Origin: Terfezia claveryi
Lineage: Eukaryota > Ascomycota > Pezizomycetes > Pezizales > Pezizaceae
NCBI GenBank assembly: GCA_015179025.1
Contig: WHUX01000048.1
Location: 248,001-312,000 of the forward strand
Direction: 5' to 3'
Length of the DNA: 64,000 nucleotides
This document shows, piece after piece, positions 1 to 10,789 of this stretch (within the stretch, counting starts at the first letter, position 1; the number at the start of each line of letters is the position of its first letter). Under the pieces are notes generated by a model, which ran no database searches, was not told the origin of the DNA, and saw nothing but the letters and a program-made list of their open reading frames with translations. The position numbers were made by a program, and so were the translations under genes.

Positions 1-5
1 AGAGG

Positions 6-1655
6 ATGAGCTTTGAGAGTAATGTGTCTAGCGGATGGACAACTGATGAAGATGCCGCACCTGTAGCTGTGGAGAGGAAGAAGGATGATTTGGTGGTGGT
101 GGAGAAGGGTGTTGCGGCGAGTGAGGAAGAAAAGGCACAGCAGGAGAAGGTGGATAGGGTTGCGAAGGAGGTGCATATGTTGATTGATGAGACGGAGAAG
201 GAGGTTAGAAAGCATGCTGGTGAGGCCACCTCGCCCATGGATAATGGAGAATATCAGTCTGGGGAGGAATTGTACGACGACGAGGAGGAGGAGGAGGAAG
301 AAGAAGAGTCGGCACCAACAACTGCCGTTCCCGTCACTCCTGATGAAATCCCAACTTCTCCCCGAGTTGTTCCACTCCCGGTTTCACTCCCAGCATCGCC
401 ACAGAGTATCTCCACTTCTCCGAGTATTCCTACCTCGCCAAAACATACTGCAAGGGATATGCCAATTGATAGCCTTGATCAGATTTTTGAATTGCCAAAG
501 ACCCTTCCTCTTTCACCAAAGAATATTCCAGCATCGCCAAGGGCTACCACTTGGGATATTCCAGTGGACAGCCTTGACAGACTTCTAGGCTCTCCAAAAC
601 CCCTCCCGACCTCTCCAAAGACCACTCCAGTTTCCGTGAAAATCATTCCCGCTCGAGAAGTTCCTGTCGAATCGCTCGACAAGGTCCTCGAAGAGATGGA
701 GACTGGAACGTCAGAAAGCTATCTATCACCTCGCCTAGCTCCGCTTCCTAGCACTAACGAGGCTGAGGAAGAGAGTAAAAGAGGGGATAAAGTAGAAGAA
801 GCGGAAAAAGAGAAGGGCGGGGAGGTGGCGGCGGAGGAGGAGCAGGCCGACGACGAGGAGGAATATGACTCAGATGAGGAAGGAAGTGTGATATACCGGT
901 CGGAGAAGATTGCAGGGTCAGTTACACTCGAGTCTTCACCCAGTACCTCCTCAGTTTATGATCATCCAATTCACAGATCTAGGGAGCTGGGGGTTGTCTC
1001 TGGGCCAGAGGACGAGTATGAAGAGGAAGGGACTGAGGAAGACGAGATGGAAGCGGCGGAGGAGGAGCATAATGAGAAGAAGTATGAGAAGGCCGAAGAC
1101 ATTGCCGAGAAGCAGGAGCAACAGGTCGAAAAGCGAAAAGTGGAATTCTGCACCGTAGCGACACAAACTGATTATCTCTCTCCACCTCCCACACCCCCAC
1201 CTGTCAAAGACCACGATGAGAAGGTTGAACGTGTCACTCTGCCTTTATCGGAGAAGGAAGTCAAGGAGGTGCTAGCTGCTACTGCTGCTACTCCCGACGA
1301 GACCGCGAAGGCTGCACCCACACCAGTGGAGCTAACACCAGCCCCTGCCCAAGTGCCAGCACCAGCACCAGCCGTAACAACTCCCCAGCCAACCACTATA
1401 GCCACTCAAACCGTCATCCGCGAAACCCATTACTTCACCTATGTTCACACCACCGACCGCTTCTATTGGTTGAATGCCCTCACCTTCTTACTCCTCCTCA
1501 TTATCTTTGTGTTTGGCAGGTACTTCGACATGCAAAAAGAGCATTTATACGAGTGTGGGTATCCGCCAGAGTATAAGTGTCTGTGCTTGCCGGTGGGGTG
1601 GCTTGGCCGTGAGGAGCCGGTTTGCAAGTGTATATTTTGGCCGAGGACGTGTTAG
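6..1655 (+). CDS. Acidic, proline/serine-rich protein with C-terminal membrane anchor and Cys-rich tail
   Basis: I do not recognise the family. The frame gives 549 residues from an ATG five bases into the window, so an upstream start or exon cannot be excluded. The N-terminal 450 residues are low-complexity: long Glu/Asp runs near residues 90-100 and 275-300, and a Pro/Ser region (about 110-240) with three degenerate repeats built on a P-x-x-SLD core separated by SP-rich linkers. Two TQT tripeptides lie at residues 386-388 and 467-469, the core of dynein light chain LC8 docking motifs. One hydrophobic segment (about 486-507) is followed by about 40 residues with six cysteines and no second hydrophobic stretch, so a single-pass anchor with a small Cys-rich domain on the far side is likely. 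No introns are evident. It could be a nuclear-envelope or ER scaffold, but this is inference. Confidence 0.75.
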   Translation: MSFESNVSSGWTTDEDAAPVAVERKKDDLVVVEKGVAASEEEKAQQEKVDRVAKEVHMLIDETEKEVRKHAGEATSPMDNGEYQSGEELYDDEEEEEEEEESAPTTAVPVTPDEIPTSPRVVPLPVSLPASPQSISTSPSIPTSPKHTARDMPIDSLDQIFELPKTLPLSPKNIPASPRATTWDIPVDSLDRLLGSPKPLPTSPKTTPVSVKIIPAREVPVESLDKVLEEMETGTSESYLSPRLAPLPSTNEAEEESKRGDKVEEAEKEKGGEVAAEEEQADDEEEYDSDEEGSVIYRSEKIAGSVTLESSPSTSSVYDHPIHRSRELGVVSGPEDEYEEEGTEEDEMEAAEEEHNEKKYEKAEDIAEKQEQQVEKRKVEFCTVATQTDYLSPPPTPPPVKDHDEKVERVTLPLSEKEVKEVLAATAATPDETAKAAPTPVELTPAPAQVPAPAPAVTTPQPTTIATQTVIRETHYFTYVHTTDRFYWLNALTFLLLLIIFVFGRYFDMQKEHLYECGYPPEYKCLCLPVGWLGREEPVCKCIFWPRTC

Positions 1656-3440
1656 AGAATGTGTCGTGGGGAAGTGTGTGGTATAATGAATTGTGGGAAT
1701 CATGGAGAATTTGGTTATATGGGGTTTACTTGGTTTTCCCTTCTCCTTTTGGCGAAGCACTTGATTCTTTTTTGCTCATTTTCTTTGGGAGAGCTTCGAC
1801 GAATTGTGTTTTTATATCTATCCCTTTTTTGCCTTCTACCTAACTATCATCATCTTCTTCCGCCACGTCTTGTCATACTGCAAGTTTCATCATATCGGTT
1901 TTGCGTTGTCCTTTTAGTCCTGTTTCGGAGTTTTTTGCTCAAATTTTTGACTTAGATACGAACAAACCATACATTACAATGGGGCATCATGGGGGCATCA
2001 TGGGGCTGAGGGGGGATGGGGATGGGGAGCTTTTAGTATTATCATATCACTACTATTCATTTACTCTCGTTTTCCTTCTTTTTCGTACAGTCATGATTAG
2101 TTCGTTCGCTTGATTTTAGGGGGCAGCATGGTTGTTTTGTTATACATAGCGAGTTGTAGTTATTGATTTTTGATTTATTTATTGCAGCTTATGTTTGTGT
2201 TATTATACGATTTTTTTCTCTATGTTCAATGGTAGTTGGGAGAGAGAGGTGACGAGTGGTTTCTTGTTATTGGATAACGTCATAAAACATATGCAACAGT
2301 ACTATTGGATACATACCGCTGTGGTATGTAGTCTGATTTCCTGGGGTGGGCTAGCCCAGGTTTTCAAGGTCATTGGGGTGGGACCAATATTGCAATCAAC
2401 AACAAAGCATGAAGAATTGAGCTTCATACTTTGTATGTAGCGGAGCGCGTCATTTAGCCACTCTTCCAATCTGTTGGGAATTACATTATTCAGAGTAAAT
2501 ATTTAGTTTACCTTAAGTAGTCTACTCCGTATTTTACGATTAATTAGGGTTTTTTTTTTGGTAGCACTAGGATCAAACTGGGTTCATTTGGAACTGATGC
2601 TCCGTTTGGGTTTGAAAGTTACCCTGACCTCGAAATTTATTACACTAATCACTTTTGCAATGGTGAAATTACTACCTACTATGGCTCCATTCCCAGTATG
2701 AAATCACGTGATCAGTGGAGGTCGGAATGCCAAGTCCGAGGACTTATTTAGGAAGTCTACAACAATACAGTAGGTGATCTGAAACAGTGTACAGATGTCA
2801 GTACAAAAGCCGCGATTAGGGACGATCAACAGATCAAGTGACCGATCGAATTCGCCGGTTCTTCCGGCGGGTGTTCCACCTCAGCGATGCTAATTGGTTA
2901 CTACGCGCATATGCAAGTCAAGCTAGTGGTGACATTTGTAGAACTGGACTGGGAGTTTTATGTTAATATACTGTTGCACCCATTTCGTAAGCACTCTACC
3001 TCTGGTGGTTTATTAGTCTGGTTGGTACAAGCCTTATTACTTTTTTTCAGCCCTCAGGCCTACATAGCACTCCTTTGAACATGGAAACTACCGAAGGTAT
3101 GTACAAAAGTCAAATACCCCACCCATGCCATAATGAAAATCTGCAGGCTCTGATATAGTCTCACATACAATATATGTATGTTGTATGTAGGTACCAATGG
3201 CAGAAAACTTAGCCTTTCTTGGGGCGCAATACGTCTCTCAGTTATTGAGCAGCGTCATAGATATTACCGTACCTTAAACGTATAGGTTACCCCTTATCTC
3301 ACCTGACTCGACGAAGGGGAGTTTCTATAGAGTTATATGGAATAAGCAAGACTATTACTGTATACCGACTAAGCCTTTTTTTTTTTTTTTTTTTAATAAA
3401 AAAAAATAGTCTATACCCGAGATCGACATAAGGTCATAAC
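1656..3440. other. Intergenic, AT-rich; nothing coding recognised
   Basis: The first part is the presumed 3' untranslated region of the acidic-protein gene. The rest has only short chance ORFs. A small GC hairpin (six-base CGCCGG/CCGGCG arms) is at about 2853-2869 and a poly-T run of about 20 lies near 3377. A 9-base match to the LINE-A tail (agtctatac) after the T run may be a degraded LINE end. Confidence 0.5.
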
Positions 3441-4702
3441 GGGAGCACTTCAAGCTGATCACGCTAAAAGTCTCACCATCCTATAGAGGAAAGGAAGCAG
3501 CTTGGGTGTCTTGCTGCTTTGGGATGCAGAAAGGGGCATCATGACGAGTTAGCTCCTGTGCATAGGCTATCTGTACAATTCCACCCTTTCCAAAACATCC
3601 AACGTTTGCTCCAACCATAATTTACGCCCACCCGATCCATTACTTCTACAACATATACTTTTGCTGTAATCGCTCCATAGTCCTCACAGCCGAAATACAC
3701 TAGAATTCACTCAAGCTCAACCTAAACCGTGCCGATACCTCCTATCACACTCTTCTAACATCATTACAGTATCAGAAAAATAGGGGCTTGGACGCTTGCT
3801 TTGTTTGTTTATCATGTGGGAGCGTCGGAATTAAGAAGGTAATCCTACTAGTAAAAGAAAATGCGAGTGCCTTTGTTCACTGTAAAATGTTATCGTTATT
3901 GTTACTTTCTCTTAATTTCTCTTACAAAGGAACAGCAGTTTTTATGGAATCCATTTTTACGTGAAGAATAAGGATACAGTCTTTGGGAAATCTTCTGGCA
4001 CGCTCTCTTAAGCAATGAAGATTTAGCAATATATTACTCTTTTCACACTTTCGCAAAAAATAAGTCACTGAACAGGAAATACTCGTAGCAGCTCTATTCG
4101 CTGAGCCTATACGAGTCTATTATATCAATCAGTTATCTTAAGAAGCCAGGCAAAGCAGAGTCTTGCTTATTTCACCCGTACCTTCAAGCTCTACCAACCT
4201 CAAGCCTCAAAGACCTCCGGTAATTCAGTCACATGTTGCTATTATCAGAAATTTACGACCACTTTATAACGGGTTTTCATAGTATGGTTGGGGTTTTCAT
4301 CAGTTTAGGATATGAGCTATCTTTCATCGTTTTTATTTATAGGCGATAGCGGCTGGCTTTGCAGTGCCAAATTTATGGCACTGAATTGATTCTCTTCTAC
4401 AATCCACATAGCCCTTCTCATGATCAGTCAAGCATGAGTGTTTTCCTACTTATGAGTATGGGAATATAGAAACCAGGTATAAGGTTGAATGGTATAGTAT
4501 AGTATTGGTGTAGAGAACATCAGAACATATTCTTTTGGAATGGCATTCGCATTGATGTAGGATGTAGTATTCGCGCTGATATTATGTTTGGCTCGTCATG
4601 ACGAGCCCCATTGCTACCTCTCAAAACAGCTAGATATTCAAGCTTCTGCTTTTCCTTTATAGGATAGTAAAATTATTAGCGTGATCAGCTTGAAGCGCTT
4701 CC
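3441..4702 (-). mobile_element. Non-autonomous TIR element (Mutator-like), copy 1
   Basis: This 1,262-bp segment is nearly identical, in inverted orientation, to 31354-32615. Both ends carry a terminal inverted repeat of about 27 bp (intact end 4676-4702; the 3441 end has two transitions), continuing as a weaker inverted repeat for about 110 bp. The flanking octamers gtcataac (3433-3440) and gtcatgac (4703-4710) match at 7 of 8 positions and look like a target duplication. A perfect 18-bp palindrome with core CGTCATGACG lies just inside one end. There is no long ORF; a 76-codon frame open in copy 2 is broken here by a CGA-to-TGA change. The TIR plus 8-9-bp duplication suggests a MULE-derived element mobilised in trans. 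Confidence 0.8.
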
Positions 4703-5562
4703 GTCATGACAGGGTTCCACATCATAAATTTGACCAAAAGAGCCTCCTCAACAAAAATTCTCAAAAATTCATATATGCAGGAAATTACCTTGTGCACTTG
4801 ATATTCTCGTTATGAGAATGATTTCTATCTTATCTCAAGAAATCAGGCTGTTCTATGATCTTTTCGTGGCGGCTACATCGATTAACTGTCATGAAGTGGC
4901 ATTATCCACATACAATTTTGTGTGGGAACATCATTAATATTTGAAAGCTCTAGATAGCTCTACTTTAACGCCTATAGGGCCTGAAGGTTTGTGGTTTTTG
5001 TGTAAAGCCCGGTAAGTTGTCAGGTTTTGCGAGGCTCCCATGAGCTAACCTCAAATTCCGTTAGGACGCCTTGAAGGAGATATGATTGGAAAAACCTCAC
5101 GTAGATCTTCAGATAGCTCAGCCTTCAGAAGATGGCCACTTTGTGAGACATTCTCGGAAAATGTTTATTAAAATTGATGGAGATTGTCTCATAGCCAGAG
5201 GACGGATCACGCCAATTGCCCTATTTACCAGAAAGCAGTGCATAGAGCTTCGACGGTTTGTGCATTTGTGAAAATAGTGGCATGCATGTATGCATGCGAT
5301 AGCTGTTAGCAACTAACTGAAATGCCAATCTAAAGAAGGCAATATGTATTGGCAAGATATTCTGTAAAGTAAATTTGTGACGACAGGAAAGGTTCGAAAG
5401 ACTTTGCTGTGCAAATGTGTAGTTACTTCAGAGAGCTCTCCAAATGCAAGTTAAACATAAACTTGATAAGGGTGATATTAAAATAGCTCCTAGGTATAAT
5501 AGAAAAGGAACATGGCAGACAGGCCATATGAGTAAGATGTCAATCCACATTGTTCCCTTTCT
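4703..5562. other. Intergenic, nothing recognised
   Basis: AT-rich, with only short chance ORFs on both strands (for example 5086-5271 and its antisense). A GCATGCAT...ATGCATGC near-palindrome sits at about 5282-5299. Confidence 0.4.
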
Positions 5563-5596
5563 AGGACCGAATAGGAGTAATAAAAATAAAACAAAC
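5563..5596 (+). mobile_element. LINE-B 3' tail remnant
   Basis: It contains the distal tail signature (aggaccgaataggagtaat) followed by an A-rich stretch. Upstream tail hairpins are missing, so this is a very short or decayed copy. Confidence 0.5.
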
Positions 5597-5730
5597 GTCA
5601 AATGTTAAAATACCAGAAAATATAGTGATAATGCCCCCTAAACTAATTTATCTTTTATATCATAATACTCGAAGCAGAATGGTTTTCCAGGATTCCAGTC
5701 CCAGATCATCACAATACATGCACAAATCAT

Positions 5731-6060
5731 CTATGAGTTTTCCATGCCCTGAACTTTCAATTCACAGACATTAAGTGCGGAAGCAATGGCATTGAGTCGA
5801 CTCTGAATTGTCACGACACTATGAACAAGACCATCTGAAGGTCCACCATCCTGCGGAGCCTCATTTAAGTACCGTTTCATTGCGAATGAGAGAGTCTGTT
5901 CTCTTGAGGGTTCTAGAGCTTGACAATGCTGGGAACGGGTAACATCCTTGTCCCTAGTGGTCTTGACAGGAATCGTGTTGGATGCAGTGGCCTGCGTGGA
6001 GTCGTGGACATATGGTAGGCGTTCTTGCTTGCCTGGAGGCCTGAGGGTCCAGGTGAGCAT
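5731..6060 (-). CDS. Orphan 109-residue protein, paralogue of the gene at 27978-28307
   Basis: I do not recognise the family. The 109-codon frame starts at an ATG (CAT on the plus strand at 6058-6060). Residues about 27-80 align with residues 31-84 of the frame at 27978-28307 at roughly half identity, including a SNT-x-PVKTT block, a QALEP block, an RYL block, a GGP and an LVH. Many conserved residues use different third bases in the two copies (TCC/TCT, GTC/GTG, CTA/CTG, GAA/GAG), which suggests selection on protein. The charged, Pro/Gln-rich sequence has no signal peptide or membrane segment. A longer frame in another phase (6137 down) overlaps its start, so a spliced upstream exon is possible. 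A TATATATATA tract lies upstream at about 6352-6363. Confidence 0.6.
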   Translation of the reverse strand: MLTWTLRPPGKQERLPYVHDSTQATASNTIPVKTTRDKDVTRSQHCQALEPSREQTLSFAMKRYLNEAPQDGGPSDGLVHSVVTIQSRLNAIASALNVCELKVQGMENS

Positions 6061-6351
6061 GTCTCCACTAGACCCGATGAAACCTCGATGGAAACTGAGT
6101 TGACGTTGATAACAGCGTCGTAATGTGGCATTGGCACTATGGTCTTGCTGGCGACACTACTAGTCTAAAATTTTGTCTATTAGTAATTAGCAAGAAGGAA
6201 GCAAGAAAGACGAGGAGAGCAAGAATAAAATAAATGAAATGTCTACTTGGCGCAAAACCTCTCAAACAATCCGTACTTTGGCACGGTGTAATGCCGTTGC
6301 GTTCTCTCAAGCTCCGGTGGTCAGGCCAGCTGGTGGGCACAAAGCAGTAGG

Positions 6352-6363
6352 GAATATATATAT
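6352..6363 (-). promoter_or_regulatory. Candidate TATA box of the 5731-6060 gene
   Basis: An alternating TA tract is followed, in the gene direction, by a CCCTAC motif. The paralogue at 27978 has an equivalent TA tract followed by CCCCTAC. The distance to the ATG is about 290 bp here versus about 105 bp there, so a longer leader or a leader intron would be needed. Confidence 0.35.
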
Positions 6364-6498
6364 AAGTTCTACTTATAGAGGCTTATCTAGAGGTATAACC
6401 TCGGAAGGATAATGGTTTTGGTATCGGGTAGTTGACACAATCTCCTCTTATGTAGTGTAGATAGTGCCAATGGTTCTATACATAATTAGCGAGAGGGA

Positions 6499-6530
6499 AG
6501 GACAGACGTTTTAAGTTCAACGAGGCCGTA
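6499..6530 (-). promoter_or_regulatory. Upstream segment shared with the paralogous locus
   Basis: The sequence aggacagacg...caacgaggcc recurs with small indels at 28601-28635, upstream of the paralogue in the same orientation. It marks how far the homology of the two loci extends and may include control sequence. Confidence 0.4.
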
Positions 6531-6796
6531 GTGCATTACTGTTTATCATTCTCTGTTCTTGGGGGTTGCCTACCTTACATCATTGTACGGTAGTTACCAT
6601 TTACAAGAGCTAGAGGTGAAGTAAATGGGAGGTTAAGTTTTAACGTTCTTTGTTTTTCTTCACACTCATTGTACACATTCAATACTATTAGGCGCATGGA
6701 GAGGTTGGTTCAACGCCTCATATCTGCAGAGGCCGACATCGTCATTCTCCTGAGACAAACATAGGCAAAGTGGATACTGCAGGACGTCAATCCTTT

Positions 6797-6868
6797 TTTT
6801 TTTTAAAAAAAAAAACGCGTATGCAAGGGGAACTATGATGAGCCACCGAGACATCTGGGTGGAATATA
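6797..6868 (-). mobile_element. LINE-B 3' tail copy
   Basis: The T-run/A-run tail is followed by a degraded reverse tail (gatgagccacc...gggtgga). Both tail hairpins are partly eroded. Confidence 0.55.
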
Positions 6869-9195
6869 CGACTGAGACAAGTAATTTGCCGTTCCGGCAC
6901 AATGCAGAAGCACTTGAGCAGTTTATTCAACCTTGTCCCCCTTCGCGATTTGCAGTTATCACCCTTTTTGCGCGCCCCCCTCCCCAACACGTCTGATATA
7001 TATCCCATAATCGGTCAGAAAATGTGACGCAGTTACTCTACACTAGCAAGGATAATAATTCAGTTCCCATTCAATTTTCAATGAATTCCTCCCCTACAAG
7101 ACTACGACAATGAAAGTGAACTGTAGGAAAGGAAAACTGGTAGCGCTAGAGTAAAGGTCTGGTAGTCTCAGAGCAGGTATACCTTACACGTTCTTGTGCT
7201 CAGCCTAGGATTATTTCTCAGTTGACAATTATATATGTTTATATATGTACAGTATCATCACATTCACAAGATAGTTCCTAAAAGATTGTCTCACTGCTTT
7301 GGCCCTCCTCCGGGGGGCTAGTGTAAGCTAGACTATCTTAGGCGACTACAGTAGCTTAGGCGTAGCCGCGCCTTGATCTGCTCATATAAGTAGTATAGAA
7401 TCCATATACAACGATTTTTTTTTTTTTTTTGAACTCTGTACTCGTATTCAGCATTACATTTACTCCTGATGGTCCCCTTTGTGAGACAATAGGTATAGTA
7501 AATGGTTGCACTAACTGTATTGTCTATATACTGCGTGTGCGGTGGGCGGAGTTGCGAAATCTTGGCATGCTAAGCATTTCTTAAAATTCTCAGAGACTTA
7601 CTACAGGGGAGAGAATTGAATTAGTATAATATTGATCAAATGTTAACGCAACTCGGGTAACGCTGACTCCTGTGAAACACCCATATCTTCTTACCAGCAT
7701 CTCCTCAATTTTGAGCCTATGCAAATATCAGTGGTCTACCTTCTCACTCTTTTACCCGCTACACGTCGCGATATCTCCTACATAGTGCTCCTATAGGTAA
7801 TAGGCTTGCTTCTATAAGCAGGCTGCAAGGCTTATGCATTCCTATGCTTCAAATTACGCAGGAAAATAGCTATACGGTACGGAGTATATAGATTTGGGAA
7901 TTATGTAGTTGGATAGCTCCACTAGATATATCTACGTTATAGTTTTTGACCTTAGAACTGATCCATGATTCATTCGGTTGCAGTGAAAATCCCTATTTGG
8001 TATGCTACCTCTATACACTGGAGGATACGAGACTTACACCAGATAAATTGGTTATGCTCTACAGTATATGCTTACTAGCTCGGGATATAACTCATATGAT
8101 AATTTGCCTCGAAAACTAGAAAATATTCCTCCTCTACTATATAACTCCCCTGAGCTTGGAATATCATGAATAAACAAGCCTACACATTGCCAGCACCTCA
8201 ATTTATATCTATGTTTACATTAGTATACATGATATAGGTATAAATCAATGTTTGGGGTTGATATATGCAAGTACTTACATTGGAGAAGTTGATGTCGTCG
8301 GTACAACTATAAGTGAGTGCATAGGCTTAAATTATAGATAACTAGAAGATTATGCATGAAGTTGCCTTTCCTCATTTGTCTTGGTGTATAGAGGCTTCTC
8401 TTCTACGTCTCCCCATTCTACTATACCCGATGCCTGTTTGCCCTGAATTCTGTATGGTCTACCATAGGTCATCGACACCGGATTCTATGCACCACAGATA
8501 CAGTTGTCCCAACGTAGCTGAGTCGATTGTGTTTGCAGGCTTATTATTTTTGGTAGCCTGGGGCATGCCACCAGAACATTTGGTGGTCTGTGTCCTAGTG
8601 ACTGGAGGAGTCTTGGAGGCTCATCTTACCTCCTCTTTATGGTCCGCAGATATCATACAGGGACCGGCCGGCTATCTATACATCGTTCGAGTTTCCAGAT
8701 TTGGAATTAGAATTTAGCTGCCATCCCTGCCGCTTTCGGATCTATTTCCCTTTCTTTCCCAGTTCCCCTCCTACCGCTTCTAACTCTTCAATATCTCCCT
8801 GCTTCGCCGACCCTTTCTTCTGCATGAGTTGAGTAAATGTTGGTCTTAGAAGAGGAAAACCCGCCTGTTCACTCTGTCTTCACTAACACCCCCAACCGTA
8901 GCAAGGGATTAAGTGAACCAGGTTGTAGGAGCGATGATGAGATACTAAGTACCGTAGTTATCTACTATATGAGCTCCTACACCGTAAGCAGAAAGAGGAA
9001 GCAAATACCCACGGATTAAAAGCCCACCAGCCACAAGACATAACAAAGTTAGAGAGCACCCAAGAGCCAAAGTGGAATATAAATAGTTTATGATCCAATA
9101 CAAGTTGCTCATTAAGTACAGAGCGCTAGAGAGTTTAGATTCAGCCATGACCAGCCCGCACTGATGGGCAAGATGCTCATACTTGAAGTGGAGAT
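6869..9195. other. Intergenic, AT-rich; no supported gene
   Basis: Only short frames are present. The longest (8352-8717, 121 codons from an ATG, about three Cys/Met-rich hydrophobic stretches) has no recognisable motif and no codon signature distinct from its surroundings. A poly-T run of 16-17 is near 7415. Confidence 0.4.
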
Positions 9196-9400
9196 TGTTA
9201 GAATGCCGACCATTCCGTCGTTCATTCCGCCTATACCTTGCTATACCACATGCTTCACTCGCTTGCACTCATATCGTGGCTTCATGGCATGCATGCTTCA
9301 CTCATATGGCGTGCTTCATACCTCGCTTGCACTCATATGGCGTGCTTCACAACATGCTTCAGATGTACGTTCATACATGTATATGTTCTGGGCCGCTCGC
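9196..9400 (+). repeat. LTR-like repeat, short copy (related to 53425-54243)
   Basis: It starts with TGTTAGAATGCC, the kind of terminus seen in many Copia-type LTRs, and shares its first about 60 bp and later segments, in inverse orientation, with 54243 down to 53425. Internally it has degenerate repeats of a tgcttcactcatatggcg-type unit (9245-9360). It lacks the about 690 bp present in the other copy. The 3' boundary is uncertain. Confidence 0.45.
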
Positions 9401-9756
9401 GGGCATCGGCCATGGGCAATTTAAATAATTACCTAATTTGGTGTATTGATAAAGTACTGATTTACTAGAAAATAAAGAATTGATAATTTCCCAGCGACTG
9501 CAACAGATTCATTGATTTCCCAGTCGATTAGACCCCCCTCTAACATTCCAATTTGGTTCAGCTAGAGCAATATAGTCACGATCTGTTGATACTTTCGTAT
9601 GTTAATAAATTAAGCATTTCAGATTATTCTTAAAGTATCGGTGACAACAATTAGAGTAGAAGTTTTTGAAACACCTGTAGTTATAGATGCCTAGTGAACT
9701 GTGATTTACTGAGCAGTTAGAGTATCTAAAATATCAAACTCTAAGCCCGTAAGGTC

Positions 9757-9873
9757 GGCCTCGTTTCCTTATCTTGTATTTGATTTTGCGTGGTTCTGGC
9801 AGACTAACTTGCCTTAACCTTGAATAACAGGGACGCATAGGAGTAATAAGTATTTAAATAAAAAAAAAATAAA
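9757..9873 (+). mobile_element. LINE-B insertion with 15-bp target duplication
   Basis: This is a 117-bp tail fragment ending in an A-rich run, flanked by perfect copies of taagcccgtaaggtc at 9742-9756 and 9874-9888. The tail hairpins are mostly deleted, but the ctggcagactaacttgcc block and the gcataggagtaat block are present. Confidence 0.85.
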
Positions 9874-9888
9874 TAAGCCCGTAAGGTC

Positions 9889-10516
9889 AGTAGTTGGGTA
9901 AAGGTTATCGGGTTTAGCAATATCAAACCGCAAAAGTATGAGGTTTGTTGTAGCATTGTGCCATTTGATCTCCCACAACGCTGTAAAATACCATTTACCT
10001 GTTATATAATTCTAGGTAGAACCTGCTTCGTTTTGGTTTAAAATCAAGAACTTGGAGTAGCTTAGCAATCTGCATGTAAAACAGTACCTGTTATCAAGAA
10101 AGTACCGCTTTGCACCTGACCTGGATTTTATAAGTGAGGAATAGCCTGGATTTTTCTAGTATAAAAATCAATCTTGCAACAAGATGTAGAGAAAAGATAT
10201 TATAATTATGATTACTCCAAATTTCACTGAATTCCACATAGCGTATCGATATTCAGCATAAGATGGTCGATATAGCATGGGCAATAAGGCCCCATCAATA
10301 AGAACCCCCGCAGATAAGAAACTAATTTCCAAATACCCATTGGATAGGGTTGCGGATTTTTAGGGCAGCAGTAAACTCAGTATCCTCTTACTTATTCCAT
10401 TTATCATCAGATATGTAGTGATGAGTTGTTAACGTCACCAGCATATACTTCACCATCTAAAGGGCTTGAGGTAATTTTTCCGGAATTCTCCCTTATTCAA
10501 TGTCTGCCGTCTGTTC
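9889..10516. other. Intergenic, nothing recognised
   Basis: AT-rich with no frame of note and no repeat I could match elsewhere in the window. Confidence 0.4.
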
Positions 10517-10596
10517 CGGGCCAGCCGCGAGAACTTAATATTCGCGAGAGGCCCTGTCCTGCTGCGAAAACGGCTTGTTTTCTCGCGGCTGGCCCG
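10517..10596. repeat. GC-rich inverted repeat able to form an 18-bp hairpin
   Basis: The arms ccgggccagccgcgagaa (10517-10534) and its exact complement (10579-10596) are separated by about 44 bases that contain further CGCGAG motifs. The block is GC-rich inside AT-rich DNA. It may be a small fold-back element; no flanking duplication was identified. Confidence 0.6.
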
Positions 10597-10789
10597 GGCC
10601 CCGCGAGAGAATACGGGAGCACATAATTACCCAAGTAAGTAAAATTTGTGTATAGTAGATACAACGCTGAATAAAGAACGCAAGGAAATACAAAGTGGGA
10701 GTAAAGTACAAAATGAGATTAGACATTATGCAGAAGGGCCGCCAACATGTGTAGTCAACATAAAATTTTAAACACATCAGCACTGACGA

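Noticed and set aside
184..588. 134-codon frame overlapping the acidic-protein gene
   Set aside because: Arg-rich shadow produced by reading the GAG/GAA-rich gene in another phase.
8352..8717. 121-codon plus frame
   Set aside because: It starts with an ATG, but composition, lack of motif and lack of any homologue in the window give no support for a gene.
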